Shown piece after piece: positions 54,200-64,000 of a stretch of DNA of 64,000 bases (position 1 is its first letter; the number at the start of each line of letters is the position of its first letter). Source of the stretch: Agapetus fuscipes (Eukaryota; Arthropoda; Insecta; Trichoptera; Glossosomatidae); the NCBI GenBank assembly GCA_951799405.1, contig OX637337.1, positions 20,458,347-20,522,346 of the forward strand. Direction: 5' to 3'. A program made the translations under genes and the position numbers. The notes beneath the pieces were generated by a model that made no database searches, had not been told where the DNA came from, and saw nothing but the letters and a program-made list of their open reading frames with translations.

Positions 54200-55135
54200 T
54201 ACGGATCATTTTTTGGATGTCTACGCATCGGTTGATGCTAAACCAAGAAAAAACTGAAGTAATGTGGATGACTTCTCCAAAGAGAGCACACATGATAGAC
54301 AACAACACCCCTATAAAATTGTCTAATGTTGACATTTTGCCTTCTTCTTGTATTAAACTCCTAGGAGTTCACCTAGACAGTTGTCTGACTATGAAAGTTC
54401 AAATAAATAAGACCGTTAGTTCGAGTTTCTACGGATTACGGCAAATCAAGCTTGTTAATAACTGTCTACCAATGGAAGCAAGGAAAGCTTAAGGCTCAGT
54501 ATTTTCAACGTTGGCTTACGTGACTTTAAACTGATAAAAAAAAGCTACCCACACTTTTGACATAAGTGCGTCCTTTTTCATTCAGTATAAAGTCGCTATG
54601 CTAACGTTGAAAATACTGGGCCTTAGTAAATGCATTTGTGGTTTCTAAAATAGACTACTGCAATAGCTTATATGCAGGCCAACCAAAATGTCAATTAAAT
54701 AGGCTACAATTGGTTGTAAATGTGTGCGCTCGCATGATTGCTGGTCAGTCGAAATTTACACACATTACTACTCTTCTCCACAAGCTTCACTGGCTCCGTA
54801 TACCGGAGCGCATCGAGTTCAAAGTGTGCACGATGGTCCACAAAGCTTTATTTGGAAAAACACCCAAATATCTCGCTGATTTAATCAAACCAGTCACCCT
54901 CGGCAAAAAAAGCCTAACACTGCGCTCAGCTGAGACTGGAGCCAAATCAAGGATTGAAGAACCTGTAAGAAGAGTTAACACAGTGTTCGGAAAGCGTGCA
55001 TTTGCAGTTGCTGGCCCTCTGGCCTGGAACCACCTGCCACATCATGTGAGAGAGCTAGAGGACCATGGAAAGTTCCGGAATGCACTGAAGACAAGCAAAT
55101 TTCTGGCATCGTTTGCACCAGCGCCCTTGGAGTGA
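54200..55135 (+). pseudogene. LINE reverse transcriptase C-terminal half, broken by a MITE
   Basis: First part: STHRLMLNQEKTEVMW, IKLLGVHLDSCLTM (the post-active-site LGV block). Second part from 54623: LVNAFVVSKIDYCNSLYAG, HKLHWLRIPERIEFKVC, FAVAGPLAWNHLPHHVREL. The two frames differ by 1; removing the 130-bp MITE plus one 3-bp duplication joins them in frame as ARKA-LVNA. The catalytic YADD region is missing. Family resembles the CR1/L2-like group found widely in animals. Confidence 0.85.
54493..54622. mobile_element. Harbinger-like MITE, 130 bp, TTA target duplication
   Basis: Terminal inverted repeats ggctcagtattttcaacgtt and aacgttgaaaatactgggcc. Flanks TAA (54490-54492, one change) and TTA (54623-54625). 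Internal sequence (cataagtgcgtcctttttca, agtcgctatgctaa) matches, in the opposite orientation, the truncated element at 63943-64000. Confidence 0.92.
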
Positions 55136-55449
55136 CTACATCACGAAACGGCGCTATAAAGAAATCATCAACTCATCATCATCATCGAGTTTTTGTATGG
55201 TAAATTCACTGTAGGCTGTGAATAAGCCATGGCTTTGCTGTTCGTGAATAACACCGTTTGAGTTTAACTTTAAGTGATACGAAAAATAAACCAAATAAAA
55301 AAGTTGAAAAACTGAACATCAATTAATATTTTCTAGAAATTTCTAGAATCTTGATCTTTACTATTTCCTTCAACCAGTGAGTCATACATAATCAAAGACG
55401 GGAATGTAGAATTTGTTGGAAAATGAAATAAATATTTTCCCATAAAAAT

Positions 55450-55542
55450 ATTATATATCTACCGATCGCCAAACGCCAATTGGGTCTTGCTTGAGAGTTG
55501 GCGCTTTCTATAGCGATGACCAAGCTAGCAGAGGATTCTTGT
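55450..55542 (+). repeat. SINE D body fragment
   Basis: taccgatcgccaaacgcc, ttgggtcttgcttgagagtt, ggcgctttctatagcgatga and ccaagctagcagaggattct match the D body. Confidence 0.7.
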
Positions 55543-55957
55543 CTCCTTTATTTTTGTCCTTTTTATATCGTCGTATATTTTGTCAACTTTAGACTCGACT
55601 CAAATATACATTATCATTATTTTACGAATCTCTAACTTCGCCATTTGATTTCTCTTACAAAGCATCCCTGAATATTTCTAGATTTCCAGGGGGGGAAATA
55701 GTAAGCAAGTATTTTCCAGGCGATCGCATATTCATGAGCAGAACCATATTACGGCGGCGCAACCTTCCCACTTTAGGTGTCTTTGAGAAGTTGTAACAAG
55801 CTGGAGTACAGAGAGACACACAAGCTCTTGCTTAATGCATTCCTTAACATATTACGCTCCAGTGTCGGCTTACTAAAGGAGTAAACTAAGGCGTGGTATT
55901 TTCAACCTCAGTATTATCTTTATTTAGTATTACTTCCAATTCGACTTATTTTATATT

Positions 55958-56045
55958 TCTGATCGATTTCTTAGTTGGTAGAATGCTAATGATCAAAGAA
56001 AAAAAGCTGGGGCTTGGTTGCTAAAATGGTGTTCGCTTTTTCCAT
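55958..56045 (+). repeat. SINE C head, decayed
   Basis: gatcgatttcttagttggta, then aatgctaatgatcaaag and a weak B-box ggcttggttgctaaaatgg. Confidence 0.45.
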
Positions 56046-56227
56046 TTGTAAAAAAAAACAACAAAAAACACGTACATGTTTATAAAAACAAAAATAAACT
56101 TAGATTTTGTAGGGTTTGTTGACAATTTCATTTTAAATAAAAATAAACTTTGTCAATGCAAGTTTTTTTTAAAACAAGCACTAATCAAATGCTTGGAATT
56201 CGCGCATAGAGTTTAAGGTTTCATAAC

Positions 56228-56525
56228 ATCGGTTATCTAATCTAATCTAATCTAATCTAAGTTGCAAAGATATGTTACATTAGAGATTCACATTACATGC
56301 ATTCTCACAACCAGACACGTACAAGTTCGCGCTTGCACATGCCTCATGTGAACCTCCAACATAAAAACCAAATCTCAAATGGGCATACACCCTGCAACTC
56401 TTGCCGTCCTTCCCTGAGACAGGGGTGACATTGGCAAAGTTAACCCTTTTTACAGCATGGGTGGTCAGCCGCATACCAACCTATAAGTCAAGGAACCTAT
56501 AAGTCAACCTATAAGTCAAAGGAAA
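56228..56525 (-). repeat. Family A copy with extra copies of its end
   Basis: On +: (ATCTA)n-type start, gttcgcgcttgcacatgcct, caactcttgccgtccttccc, gtggtcagccgcataccaac. The terminal aacctataagtcaa is repeated three times at 56480-56520. Confidence 0.9.
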
Positions 56526-56529
56526 TAAG

Positions 56530-58500
56530 TTATGAATCCTATAATTGTAAGCCTTTAAAGAAACTTACCGTATAATCTTTCCTGTTCATTTAAAATTCAA
56601 ACATTAATAAATAATATATGTAATAGCATTAAAATACAGAGTGCACCAATTTGGCAGTTCAAATTCTGAGATAAGATTTACTTTATTATGCAGAAATTCT
56701 ATCTGTGACGAAAAGTTGTGAAATTTCAGGTTGCAATTCTATCTCAGATGTAAACTTTCATATTATAACATGTCAAATGCGTCACTTAGTCACGTTTGGG
56801 TGTTATGGCTCGTGAAAGCGGGGTAGGTATTCAACACGTCCTAAAATTTAATGCCTCTACGGATTGCACTTGTTAGATGAGATTGTTTTCGTTTTCTTAG
56901 TACGAGTTTTTACTAAGTAATGCAGTGAGTATCCTATGTTTATTTTGAATGTATGGGATGTGAAAAATAAGGATATTTGAAGTTACTGTTAAAAAAGGAA
57001 ATTTATAAAAAAGGTGGTGGTTATGAATGAATACAAATCCAGTATGTCGACAGCTATCTTGCGTTTCAAGCGAAATGAAATGTTTAAAAATGTAGGGAAT
57101 ATGAAAGAATAAAAATCGGGTCTGGTCGACAGTCATCTTGTGTTTGAAATGAGATATTAAGTAATTTAAAAAAATATATTAGGGCCTTAAATGACTAAGT
57201 TAATTCTGTTTGACCAAGTTTCATAAAAAATCATATAATTTAAAGTTGAAAGCTAGTTTTGAAACCATAGCATAATCAAAACTATATGAATTTTGTGGAG
57301 CAGATGGAAGTATTGCATGAAACTATGTTTGACGATAATTCTAAGTCTGGAAACTTCTATGTAAAAATCTATCAAAATATAATAAAAAATCATTTAATTT
57401 GTCTCAGTTTTATAAATGTTGCAATACAAAGATCAAAGCGAATTTCAAAGACGCATTTAAAAACGTATCTAAACCGCACATTGAAAGCAACTTCTTGCCA
57501 CATTTTAACCCTCGAAAGATTAAAATCGAAATACTATTTGGATCATTCAGTTTTTGTGTAATTCTACGAATTTACAGCCCCGAAGCAAATGTGTAACAAT
57601 AGATTTAATTGCGTGATTCATTAATCAAAGTGGGTTGTATTTAATGGTGTATGTAATGGGCTAACTCTACCGACTGTTCTATAAACTGGCTGGGTCCGTT
57701 CCCATGTCACTTTGTGTGTAGGGTTCCTGCAGAGCGAACCCAAGCAGACCTGCGTGAAATGCTTAAGGACATTCAGTAGACTAGATTAAAATCTAGTTTT
57801 TTGTTTGTTTTAAAACTAGGGTTACTGCAGGGACGAACACTGTTTAAAGACTAATGAAGACAAAAATGAATAATGAATAAGAAGTACATAAAAATTATAC
57901 ATTCTAAAGAAGAAATCAAGACAAATTTAAACTTAAACAATAGAAGGTTCTTTTATTTAAAAAAGATGAAAGAAGAGAGAAAGATTAATATTTCTCGTAA
58001 CGCTGCCTATTTTCAGATGACTTACAAATAACTTTTATAAAAGAAAAATAGGACACTCATACCGACTAATCAAAAGCATAGAATCAATGAAAATACCATT
58101 TTAAAACTCATCAAAGTCTTCCATTTACCATCCTAGATTGGAAAGAATACAGGGTAATGAGTGTCTTAATAATGTCTGAATTACAAATTCCTGGCAATGG
58201 TGAATCTAGTCACAGATTTAAAGCCCGCCCAATTACAAGCATCTAACTTTCCCATCGCGTGAGATGGATGGCTTTCACTAGAGTCAAACTAGATTCAAGT
58301 ATAAGATTTGCTGAGAATATTAACAAATCAAATAAGAGATTTTTAATATTCTGAATGTCATTTTAAAAAGGATATTGAGTTTTTGTTGTATTTTGAGTAT
58401 TGTTAAAAATATCAAATACCGCTCTCATCTATTAAGAAATGCGTTATGTTAGCAAAATTGTGTGTGAATATTTTATGTCCCTCAAAATTAAAACTATGTT
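56530..58500. other. No gene seen
   Basis: AT-rich. Short open frames at 57286-57596 carry no domain or splice context I recognise. Confidence 0.45.
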
Positions 58501-58504
58501 TCTA

Positions 58505-58535
58505 TATAATCTATAATCTATGATCTAAGTTTTAT
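58505..58535 (-). repeat. Possible family A tail remnant
   Basis: ataatctataatctatgatc followed by taagttt matches the A tail only; the rest of the unit is absent. Confidence 0.3.
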
Positions 58536-58539
58536 AATT

Positions 58540-59180
58540 ATATTTATAATAAGTATTTATAATTTAATGTTCGATTCCGAATTATTAAAATAGTTATTAA
58601 GTGCCTTCCGATTATAATTTAAACTTTAACTGAATTGTGTAAATGCGTTTTCTATTTATATTCAGTGATCTGTGGTTTTCTATCATCCCTTACATCCCTT
58701 GTTTGATATTTATGAGATTTTCTATGTTTATTTAATAAACCAATTTCAATAAAAGCAATACTTCACCTTTCATAAATCTTTTGTGGATAGGAAATTAAAA
58801 TCATTTAGAAGAATCAAACTAAAAAACAATTCTTAAATTGCAAAGAATTTCGCGTTCTCATATTATCATCTCTTATAAATTGAGTATAATTTTGAGCGTA
58901 CTTCTTAAATTTCACAAATTCAGCGCTAAAATTTTAACCGCTTCCTCGAGTCTTGCAAATTTGCACGCAATAATTCATGTTGTGGCATTATTTATTTTTG
59001 CATGGCGGTAGCGCGCAAACGCTTTCTGCCCTCATAATTAATGCGCCCCTGGTTGGATCTCGCGTTTGGAATTCCGTTCGGGTAGTTTTTTAATCCTGCT
59101 CTTGTGCCTGATTCACACGGTCCGATCTCTTCTGAAGCAAGTAGCAAGTAGCGAATGATTAGTGGTCAAAAGTGTCCAGT
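58540..59180. other. No gene seen
   Basis: No recognised element; 58930-59090 is less AT-rich than its surroundings. Confidence 0.4.
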
Positions 59181-59181
59181 A

Positions 59182-59415
59182 CACTGAGTACGAGTTGCAA
59201 AACTTGAGTAAAGTAAAGTTTACGGAAATAATTAAAGAGTGGTTTTCCCCAAAATCTGCCGTTTTTGTTTGTTTGAACTTGAATTTCTTCATCAATGTAA
59301 CTCTTTTGCTAAGACCATAAAGTGTAAGAAACAAAAACGGCAGATTTTGGGGAAAATCTCTCTTTAATACTTTTCGTAAACTTTACTTAACTCAAGTTTT
59401 GCAACTCGTACTACG
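59182..59415. repeat. Long hairpin: two arms of about 84 bp, spacer about 67 bp
   Basis: Left arm 59182-59265 (agtacgagttgcaaaacttg, aaatctgccgtttttgtt) is nearly the exact reverse complement of right arm 59332-59415 (aacaaaaacggcagattttg, caagttttgcaactcgtact). Confidence 0.92.
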
Positions 59416-59447
59416 GGTACAGGGATAGATTTCAGGCAATCAACATA

Positions 59448-59696
59448 TTGCACGTTTAATAATAAAGAGAAATAGCTCGAAAATTGGGAAAATCGAGATT
59501 TTGTTATAAAACGCAAGAACAATGCGAGAAGAATAGGTAGAATGCGACAGCCGTTCAATTTGGACGAATATGACCGAGATAAAACATCGGCCGCCTTTTT
59601 CATCCCATACAAGTTGTACTGGTTGTCTGAACTTCAAACGTGATTTTCCAACATTCATGTTTTTTGAGTTATTGTTCTTTATTATTAAACGTGCGA
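59448..59696. mobile_element. MITE F, 249 bp, TA target
   Basis: Inverted relative to 27795-28043 and of equal length. Ends ttgcacgtttaataataaag and ctttattattaaacgtgcga; TA at 59446-59447 and 59697-59698. Confidence 0.9.
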
Positions 59697-59867
59697 TATC
59701 ATGAAACGGCAATAGATATTTTTAGTTAGACATCTATAACATAATACAGTAAAACTAAAATAAATTGAACAAGGAAATGCATTTTTTAGCTTATACAGTT
59801 TTAATCTACAATTGCAGTAGCAGAGGTAAATTAACAATTAATTTCCATATTAAGTTAAATCTCTCAA

Positions 59868-59990
59868 ATAGAAACGTGTATGTAGGTAACATACTGCATA
59901 TGTACATAACGAAAACCCAAAACTTAAATGAACATACACCCTGTAACTCTTGCCGACCTTCCGTGAAACAGAGATGGCATAGATAAAATT
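59868..59990 (-). repeat. Family A fragment
   Basis: acttaaatgaacatacaccc, gtaactcttgccgaccttcc and gtgaaacagagatggcat follow the minus-strand A order. Both ends are lost. Confidence 0.7.
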
Positions 59991-59999
59991 AACCGATAA

Positions 60000-60545
60000 C
60001 AAAATATGACTCTAGTTTTTCCCTTTCGCAGCGGTGTGACTTCACAGTAATTTTACCTATGGAATTTTTGTCGAGTACATTGAATACATTTCTTATAGCT
60101 TTGTATTTAATATCTGCTCCTTGTATCTGACTTCGTTTTCGTCTACTGGTATGCCTCACTTGCTTGAAAAATATAATATATTGTATTCGTGTTGGTGCAA
60201 GTGCACGCGCACACTTAAAAACGTGGCAGATTTGCAAACATCCACCTACTAATGCACTCTCATTGGATCCGTGTAAACAAGGCTGTACGCATAAGGGATG
60301 TGTAGGCAGATTAGGGTCACCCTTAAGTCCTGGAGCCCTCAGGCTTAAGCCCGCGCTTAAGCTCACCTTATATGTTGCATGAATATGTTGGAGGGACCCA
60401 CAATATGTGGATGCTGGTATGAAGTTATTTTTGTCAAGTACGTGATAAATTTAAACAAGCCACGGTACGACAATGATTAAAAAGCACCTCATTTTTATGT
60501 CGCATGAATGTGCTAGAAAGATATATGAACGTGGTTATGTAAAAG
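60000..60545. other. No gene seen
   Basis: No recognised element. Overlapping open frames on both strands at 59989-60382 show no domain or splice context. Confidence 0.4.
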
Positions 60546-60547
60546 GT

Positions 60548-60776
60548 TGTCGGTGTTACGGCCGAGGGGGCCAGGTGGGCTGATCTTTCTAGCGTATTTG
60601 GAATAGAATAACGTTGGTTCGATTCCCAGTTATGGTCATTTGACCATAACTTTGACCCTGGTTCAACAGATGTAATTGGGTAATTATTAATTAATTATTC
60701 ATTAAAATGAACAATAATGAATTATTAATTGATGTTATTAATACCTGTTTCTGGCCACAAATCTATTTAGAGCAAA
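60548..60776 (+). repeat. SINE B, full length
   Basis: Head gtcggtgttacggccgaggg, ggtgggctgatctttctagc, B box ggttcgattcccagttatgg, gaccctggttcaacagatgt, an AT-rich inverted middle, cctgtttctggccacaaatc and an A-rich end. Confidence 0.9.
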
Positions 60777-61164
60777 AAAATCGTCTGGGGTCTTTTAATT
60801 ACAGAAGGTAGCAGAGCTCCGTAAAAGCTACATACAGTAGTAACAAAACGTAAGCAAAAAAAGAAAACAGGAAAAAAAAATGCTATGGCCACGAGCAAAA
60901 CCCGAAAGAACAATAAAAAGCAAATGACAGACAATTTCCCCACAAGTCGCACGCAATCTTAGACGCAATTAGTTCCACGAAAACACACGAACCAAAAAAG
61001 CATCTCTCTTACTTTCGCGAATCACAGTCAAGGGGGATTCCCGAAAATGGTTTTGTTTTTCCTGTGATGTATTAATTTCGTAATGCCTCAAGATATTGAA
61101 ATCCTTTCTTGCAGATTGAATTTGGCTATCAACATGATTTCCACGTATGAAATTAGCTCAGCTC

Positions 61165-61372
61165 AAAGTTATTTTAATTTCAAATATTCCCTTTGCTGGG
61201 TAAACTCAGCCTCCACCAAAAGTATTATCACAAGGGTAATCTTGGGAACTGTGAAACTCCTACTTAAGTGGTTCTAAAAATATGTAAAAATAATTAGTTC
61301 CACTTTCTTCATGCAAACCCTCTGGAGATGTCGCGGCAAGAAGTTAAAATATGTGTGTGGTTTAGTTGCACT
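61165..61372 (+). repeat. Degraded SINE C, head missing
   Basis: gggtaaactcagcctccacc, gggaactgtgaaactcctac, ttaagtggtt, tgtaaaaataattagttcca and cgcggcaagaagttaaaata keep the C order and end gtttagttgca. Confidence 0.75.
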
Positions 61373-61407
61373 TTTTCTTTGAACTATGAAAAAATATTTT
61401 TCCTTTA

Positions 61408-61492
61408 CGAAGGACAGGTCACCAAAGATCCTTCCAGATCTTTCGAGATCTTGGTTGAGAATTTGCGTTTTCTATAAAAAAAAATCAGTCGA
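61408..61492 (+). repeat. SINE D body fragment
   Basis: gaaggacaggtcaccaaaga, tccttccagatctttcgag, tgcgttttctata. A minus-strand SINE C-like piece follows at 61500-61590 (gacttcacttgaagggagat). Confidence 0.55.
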
Positions 61493-61726
61493 ACTTTTTT
61501 TTACTTTTACGCAAATGACTTCACTTGAAGGGAGATTTCGCTGCTTCCGGAGGAGAAGGTTCTTATTTTATGTAAAGTCTGAGTAACATGCCGTGCAAGG
61601 TGTAGGTGAAGTACTCGTAAGATAACTTTTCTGAATATTTTATTTCTTCCTTTACAAAGACGATAATATGTTTTGAAATTTCTTCTCAAAGATCGATGTG
61701 CGTATAAATCATTAAGACTAAATCTT

Positions 61727-61890
61727 TACCCCAAGTATAAAACATTACATTGTAACTCAACCAAGGTGTTTTACCAAAAGTGTATAGGAACTAAAAAACT
61801 CACTAGAAGTGCTGTTTTAGTTTCCATGTATTTTTGTAAAAGGCTTTAGTTGAGTTTCAACGTAGAGTGATACTGAAGTCAAAAGTTTCG
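61727..61890. repeat. MITE H copy, second subtype, clean
   Basis: Left accccaagtataaaacatta and ctcaaccaaggtgttttacc; centre ctcactagaagtgctgtttt; right tgtaaaaggctttagttgag and gagtgatact. Confidence 0.75.
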
Positions 61891-61894
61891 CAAC

Positions 61895-62415
61895 TCGTAA
61901 ACATGTTGTTAATCAACTGGGCCTACTTGTACTTCATTGTATAGTTTAACCTCAAAATACGCATGCTTTGACTACGAGTGATTTAATGTACAACGTACCT
62001 ACTCGTATATTTTTAAACAGAAATTAAACCAATTATTTCAGTGTTTGCTCTTACAGCAACTACTGATTCAAATTACGCTTAAAAAAATCTCTAAGCATAT
62101 TTTTTCAAGACTTAAAAATGGACAAACTTCATTATTTAATGTTTGATTCTAAAATTACGTTTTTTTTTTATATACAGCAGAGAAAATCAATATTTAATAA
62201 ATATTTTTTAGTGTTGATCTGTTAACACAGTGAAAATCCATTTTTTTTAAATATTTAAAAAAATTGAAATGTTTTATCAATATTTTATTATCTTTCTTCT
62301 TATAATCGCGTTTTATTCGCAGTTTATCCATGTTCAAGTTTCACTGCCTTTTTGTTGCTGATTCGCATTTCACAGTTTTTTTTGCGATAGATAAGTTCTT
62401 ACTCCGCTCCGCTTA
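61895..62415. other. No gene seen
   Basis: AT-rich, no recognised element. Confidence 0.45.
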
Positions 62416-62418
62416 GCT

Positions 62419-62740
62419 CCGGTCGATAGCTCAGTTGGTAGAGTGCTTGCATTCCATGCCGAAAGCTCGGGTTCGAATCCCACCGAGGGTGTCAGAAATG
62501 ATTTCCCGTTTCGGTGTTTATTTCAAACCCCAAAATAAAATACCGGCAAGGTTTACTCAGCCTTCACAAGAAATGAGTACCAGCACTCTCGGGAGCTGGG
62601 AAACCTCCACTTCAACTGAAGTGGTTGGCGTAAGGCCGGCCCCCTTACCTGTAAAAATAAATAGGTTCAACTCGCCACATGCGACCCCTTCGGGAATAAC
62701 GCGGCAAGAAGTTACACTATATGTGTAGCTTAGTTGCGTT
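62419..62740 (+). repeat. SINE C, full length, best-preserved copy
   Basis: tRNA-like head with A box ggtcgatagctcagttggta and B box ggttcgaatcccaccg; then tgatttcccgtttcggtgtt, caaggtttactcagccttca, cacttcaactgaagtggttg, gcgaccccttcgggaataac and acactatatgtgtagcttag. No CCA-type acceptor pairing, so it is a SINE head and not a tRNA gene. Use as family reference. Confidence 0.93.
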
Positions 62741-62744
62741 GCGA

Positions 62745-63940
62745 TCATCTTTCATTTACTGTCATCAACGCTGATACTTGCGTGGCTGTTTTAACATAAG
62801 ATCCCGCCTCTCTAAATAAGAAGTCGTTTTATTGCTTTGTTCTTTCTTGATCATGATTCTGACATAAACGTTCGTAAATCAAGACACTTTAAGTACGTAT
62901 AATGAAGTATTTATCAAAGTATTCAACTAGTAAGTTATAGCTTATAGTTGTAACTTTGCACGGAAGTTCTGTAAACATGTTTTGCCAGATATTCACGTCA
63001 CAACATCCTTAAAGAATGATCACATCTAATTGCTTCAGGAACTCGGATTCTGTATAGACTTTTCCACTAATAAAGTTGACAATTTCTCATTCGCAGCCAA
63101 TTTAAATTTATCACTAAGTGACCTAGTTTCCAAATAATTATTTATTTATTTACTTCTTATCCTTTTAAATGCTTATTTTCCGGAAAACTTTTTTTTTTTT
63201 TTTTTTTTTTTTTGCCTTTATGATTAGCAATTTTTTTTTTATATTTTAACACGCACTCCAAACATTGTGTTAACTGTATTTGAAAGGGTTTGGTGGCTCA
63301 CTCTGTAAAAGTCCATTGTATTTATTTTTGTAAAAAAAAACACACAGTTTCAATTCACTTTTTCATTTTTTACTTTACATGCTTAAACGTTTTCGCCTCA
63401 AAAGGTGTTAACTATTGTATAAAAATATTAGTATTAACAATTGTGGTAACTCTTCATACCGGTTCTTTAATCCGTGTTTTGGCTCCGGTTTCTGCTGAGC
63501 ACTATGCCCTTTATTTCACAGACTTGATTCTTAACTTTTTTTTTCGAGGAAATGCTTTGAAGAGTCGTTCGGATTGATTTCCACGGAGGTCTGTTTATGA
63601 AATATGACGTCATATTTCATATTCTCGGGTTGCCTTTGAATGCAGTTGGAAAAGTAAAATGCAGGCAGCTCTTGGCACCCAGCTCCCATTACCCAGCGCC
63701 ATAAATACTCCGTTAGAGTCTTATCTAAAATATTTTCTACCATAAATACTCGCTCTTTATTTTCTTGCAATAATTTAGAGTTGTACATTTTCTTGTTTTC
63801 AATTTTATTGATTTTTTTAGTCGTTGTTAGAATCACTCTCCCCCAATTATGTCAAAAATTACTCTCATCACATTATTAAGTAAAAACAGTTGTATACTTA
63901 TATATTTAGTAAGTGAAGTTAACGCAACTACGCAACTAAG
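62745..63940. other. No gene seen; T25 homopolymer
   Basis: A run of about 25 T lies at 63189-63213. Short open frames at 63290-63836 have no recognised domain. Confidence 0.45.
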
Positions 63941-63942
63941 GC

Positions 63943-64000
63943 CCGGTAGTTTCATCATTAGCATAGCGACTTTATACAGCATGAAAAGGACGCACTTATG
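63943..64000. mobile_element. Harbinger-like MITE, cut by the window edge
   Basis: Starts ggcccggtagtttcatcatt after TAA; the inner part (agcatagcgactttatacag, aaaaggacgcacttatg) matches the reverse complement of 54493-54622. Confidence 0.85.

Larger units (their letters stand above)
54185..55195 (+). mobile_element. 5'-truncated LINE with (ATC)n tail, interrupted by a MITE
   Basis: Begins in the RT C-terminal region and ends gtgactacatcacgaaacgg, aataaag-like, then an (ATC)n tail at about 55175-55190. A short tail copy is at 21556. Confidence 0.88.

Noticed and set aside
59989..60382. 125-codon minus frame and its plus-strand partner
   Set aside because: No recognised domain and no splice context; its left end overlaps a family A remnant.
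62419..62495. tRNA gene
   Set aside because: The A and B boxes are good but the acceptor stem does not pair and a SINE body follows; the same holds for the other tRNA-like heads.

Overview
This is an arthropod, most probably insect, nuclear genome window: AT-rich, with no dense gene array, no operon signals, many SINE, LINE and MITE copies, and one clearly spliced exon. The species cannot be fixed from the sequence. The only host coding sequence I can support is a 144-nt exon at 12442-12585 (+ strand). It encodes the junction of two cadherin repeats and matches N-cadherin (CadN) by recognition. It has a good acceptor and donor and is phase 1 at both ends. The rest of the window is therefore best read as CadN introns, about 12.4 kb upstream and 51 kb downstream, filled with transposable elements. 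That the whole window belongs to this gene is inference.

Layout. 1-12.4 kb: a composite SINE at 1103-1495 with a 5S-rRNA-like head, a tRNA-like part and a LINE-type tail; a truncated, frameshifted LINE reverse transcriptase at 3433-4980; a LINE 3' end at 7636-8092; and an 18 x 54-bp tandem array at 9138-10109 that starts inside another copy of that LINE tail. 12.4-34 kb: the cadherin exon; many copies of a roughly 250-bp LINE-tail repeat (family A) and of a palindromic MITE (family H); an old degenerate 23-bp tandem array near 18-18.9 kb; a pair of paralogous 'empty' and 'filled' MITE sites at 26.8-28.1 kb; and a Penelope-like fragment at 30.25-30.74 kb carrying a hammerhead-ribozyme-like motif. 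33.2-39.1 kb: a Harbinger-like element of about 890 bp, then an apparently intact 4.1-kb two-ORF LINE (34894-38967, - strand) inserted into a SINE. 39-53 kb: more SINEs, MITEs and LINE remnants, including a four-level nest at 47055-48800 (SINE D > LINE tail > hAT-like element > SINE B). 53-64 kb: two LINE 3' fragments, one interrupted by a 130-bp Harbinger-like MITE whose removal exactly restores the reading frame; a long perfect hairpin at 59.18-59.42 kb; tRNA-derived SINEs; and a third copy of the Harbinger-like MITE cut by the right edge.

Repeat families named here. A: LINE-tail unit ending in (TTAGA)n or (TTATAGA)n. B, C, D: three tRNA-derived SINE families. E: a 246-255-bp MITE with 4-bp target duplications. 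F: a 249-bp MITE with a TA target. G: a duplicated segment of about 126 bp hosting E and F. H: a palindromic MITE of about 150 bp. Harbinger-like: TTA target and GGCC termini. hAT-like: 8-bp target duplication. These interact: SINEs appear to borrow LINE tails, and young elements date older ones by nesting. I ran no searches; family names beyond motif level are recognition or inference.
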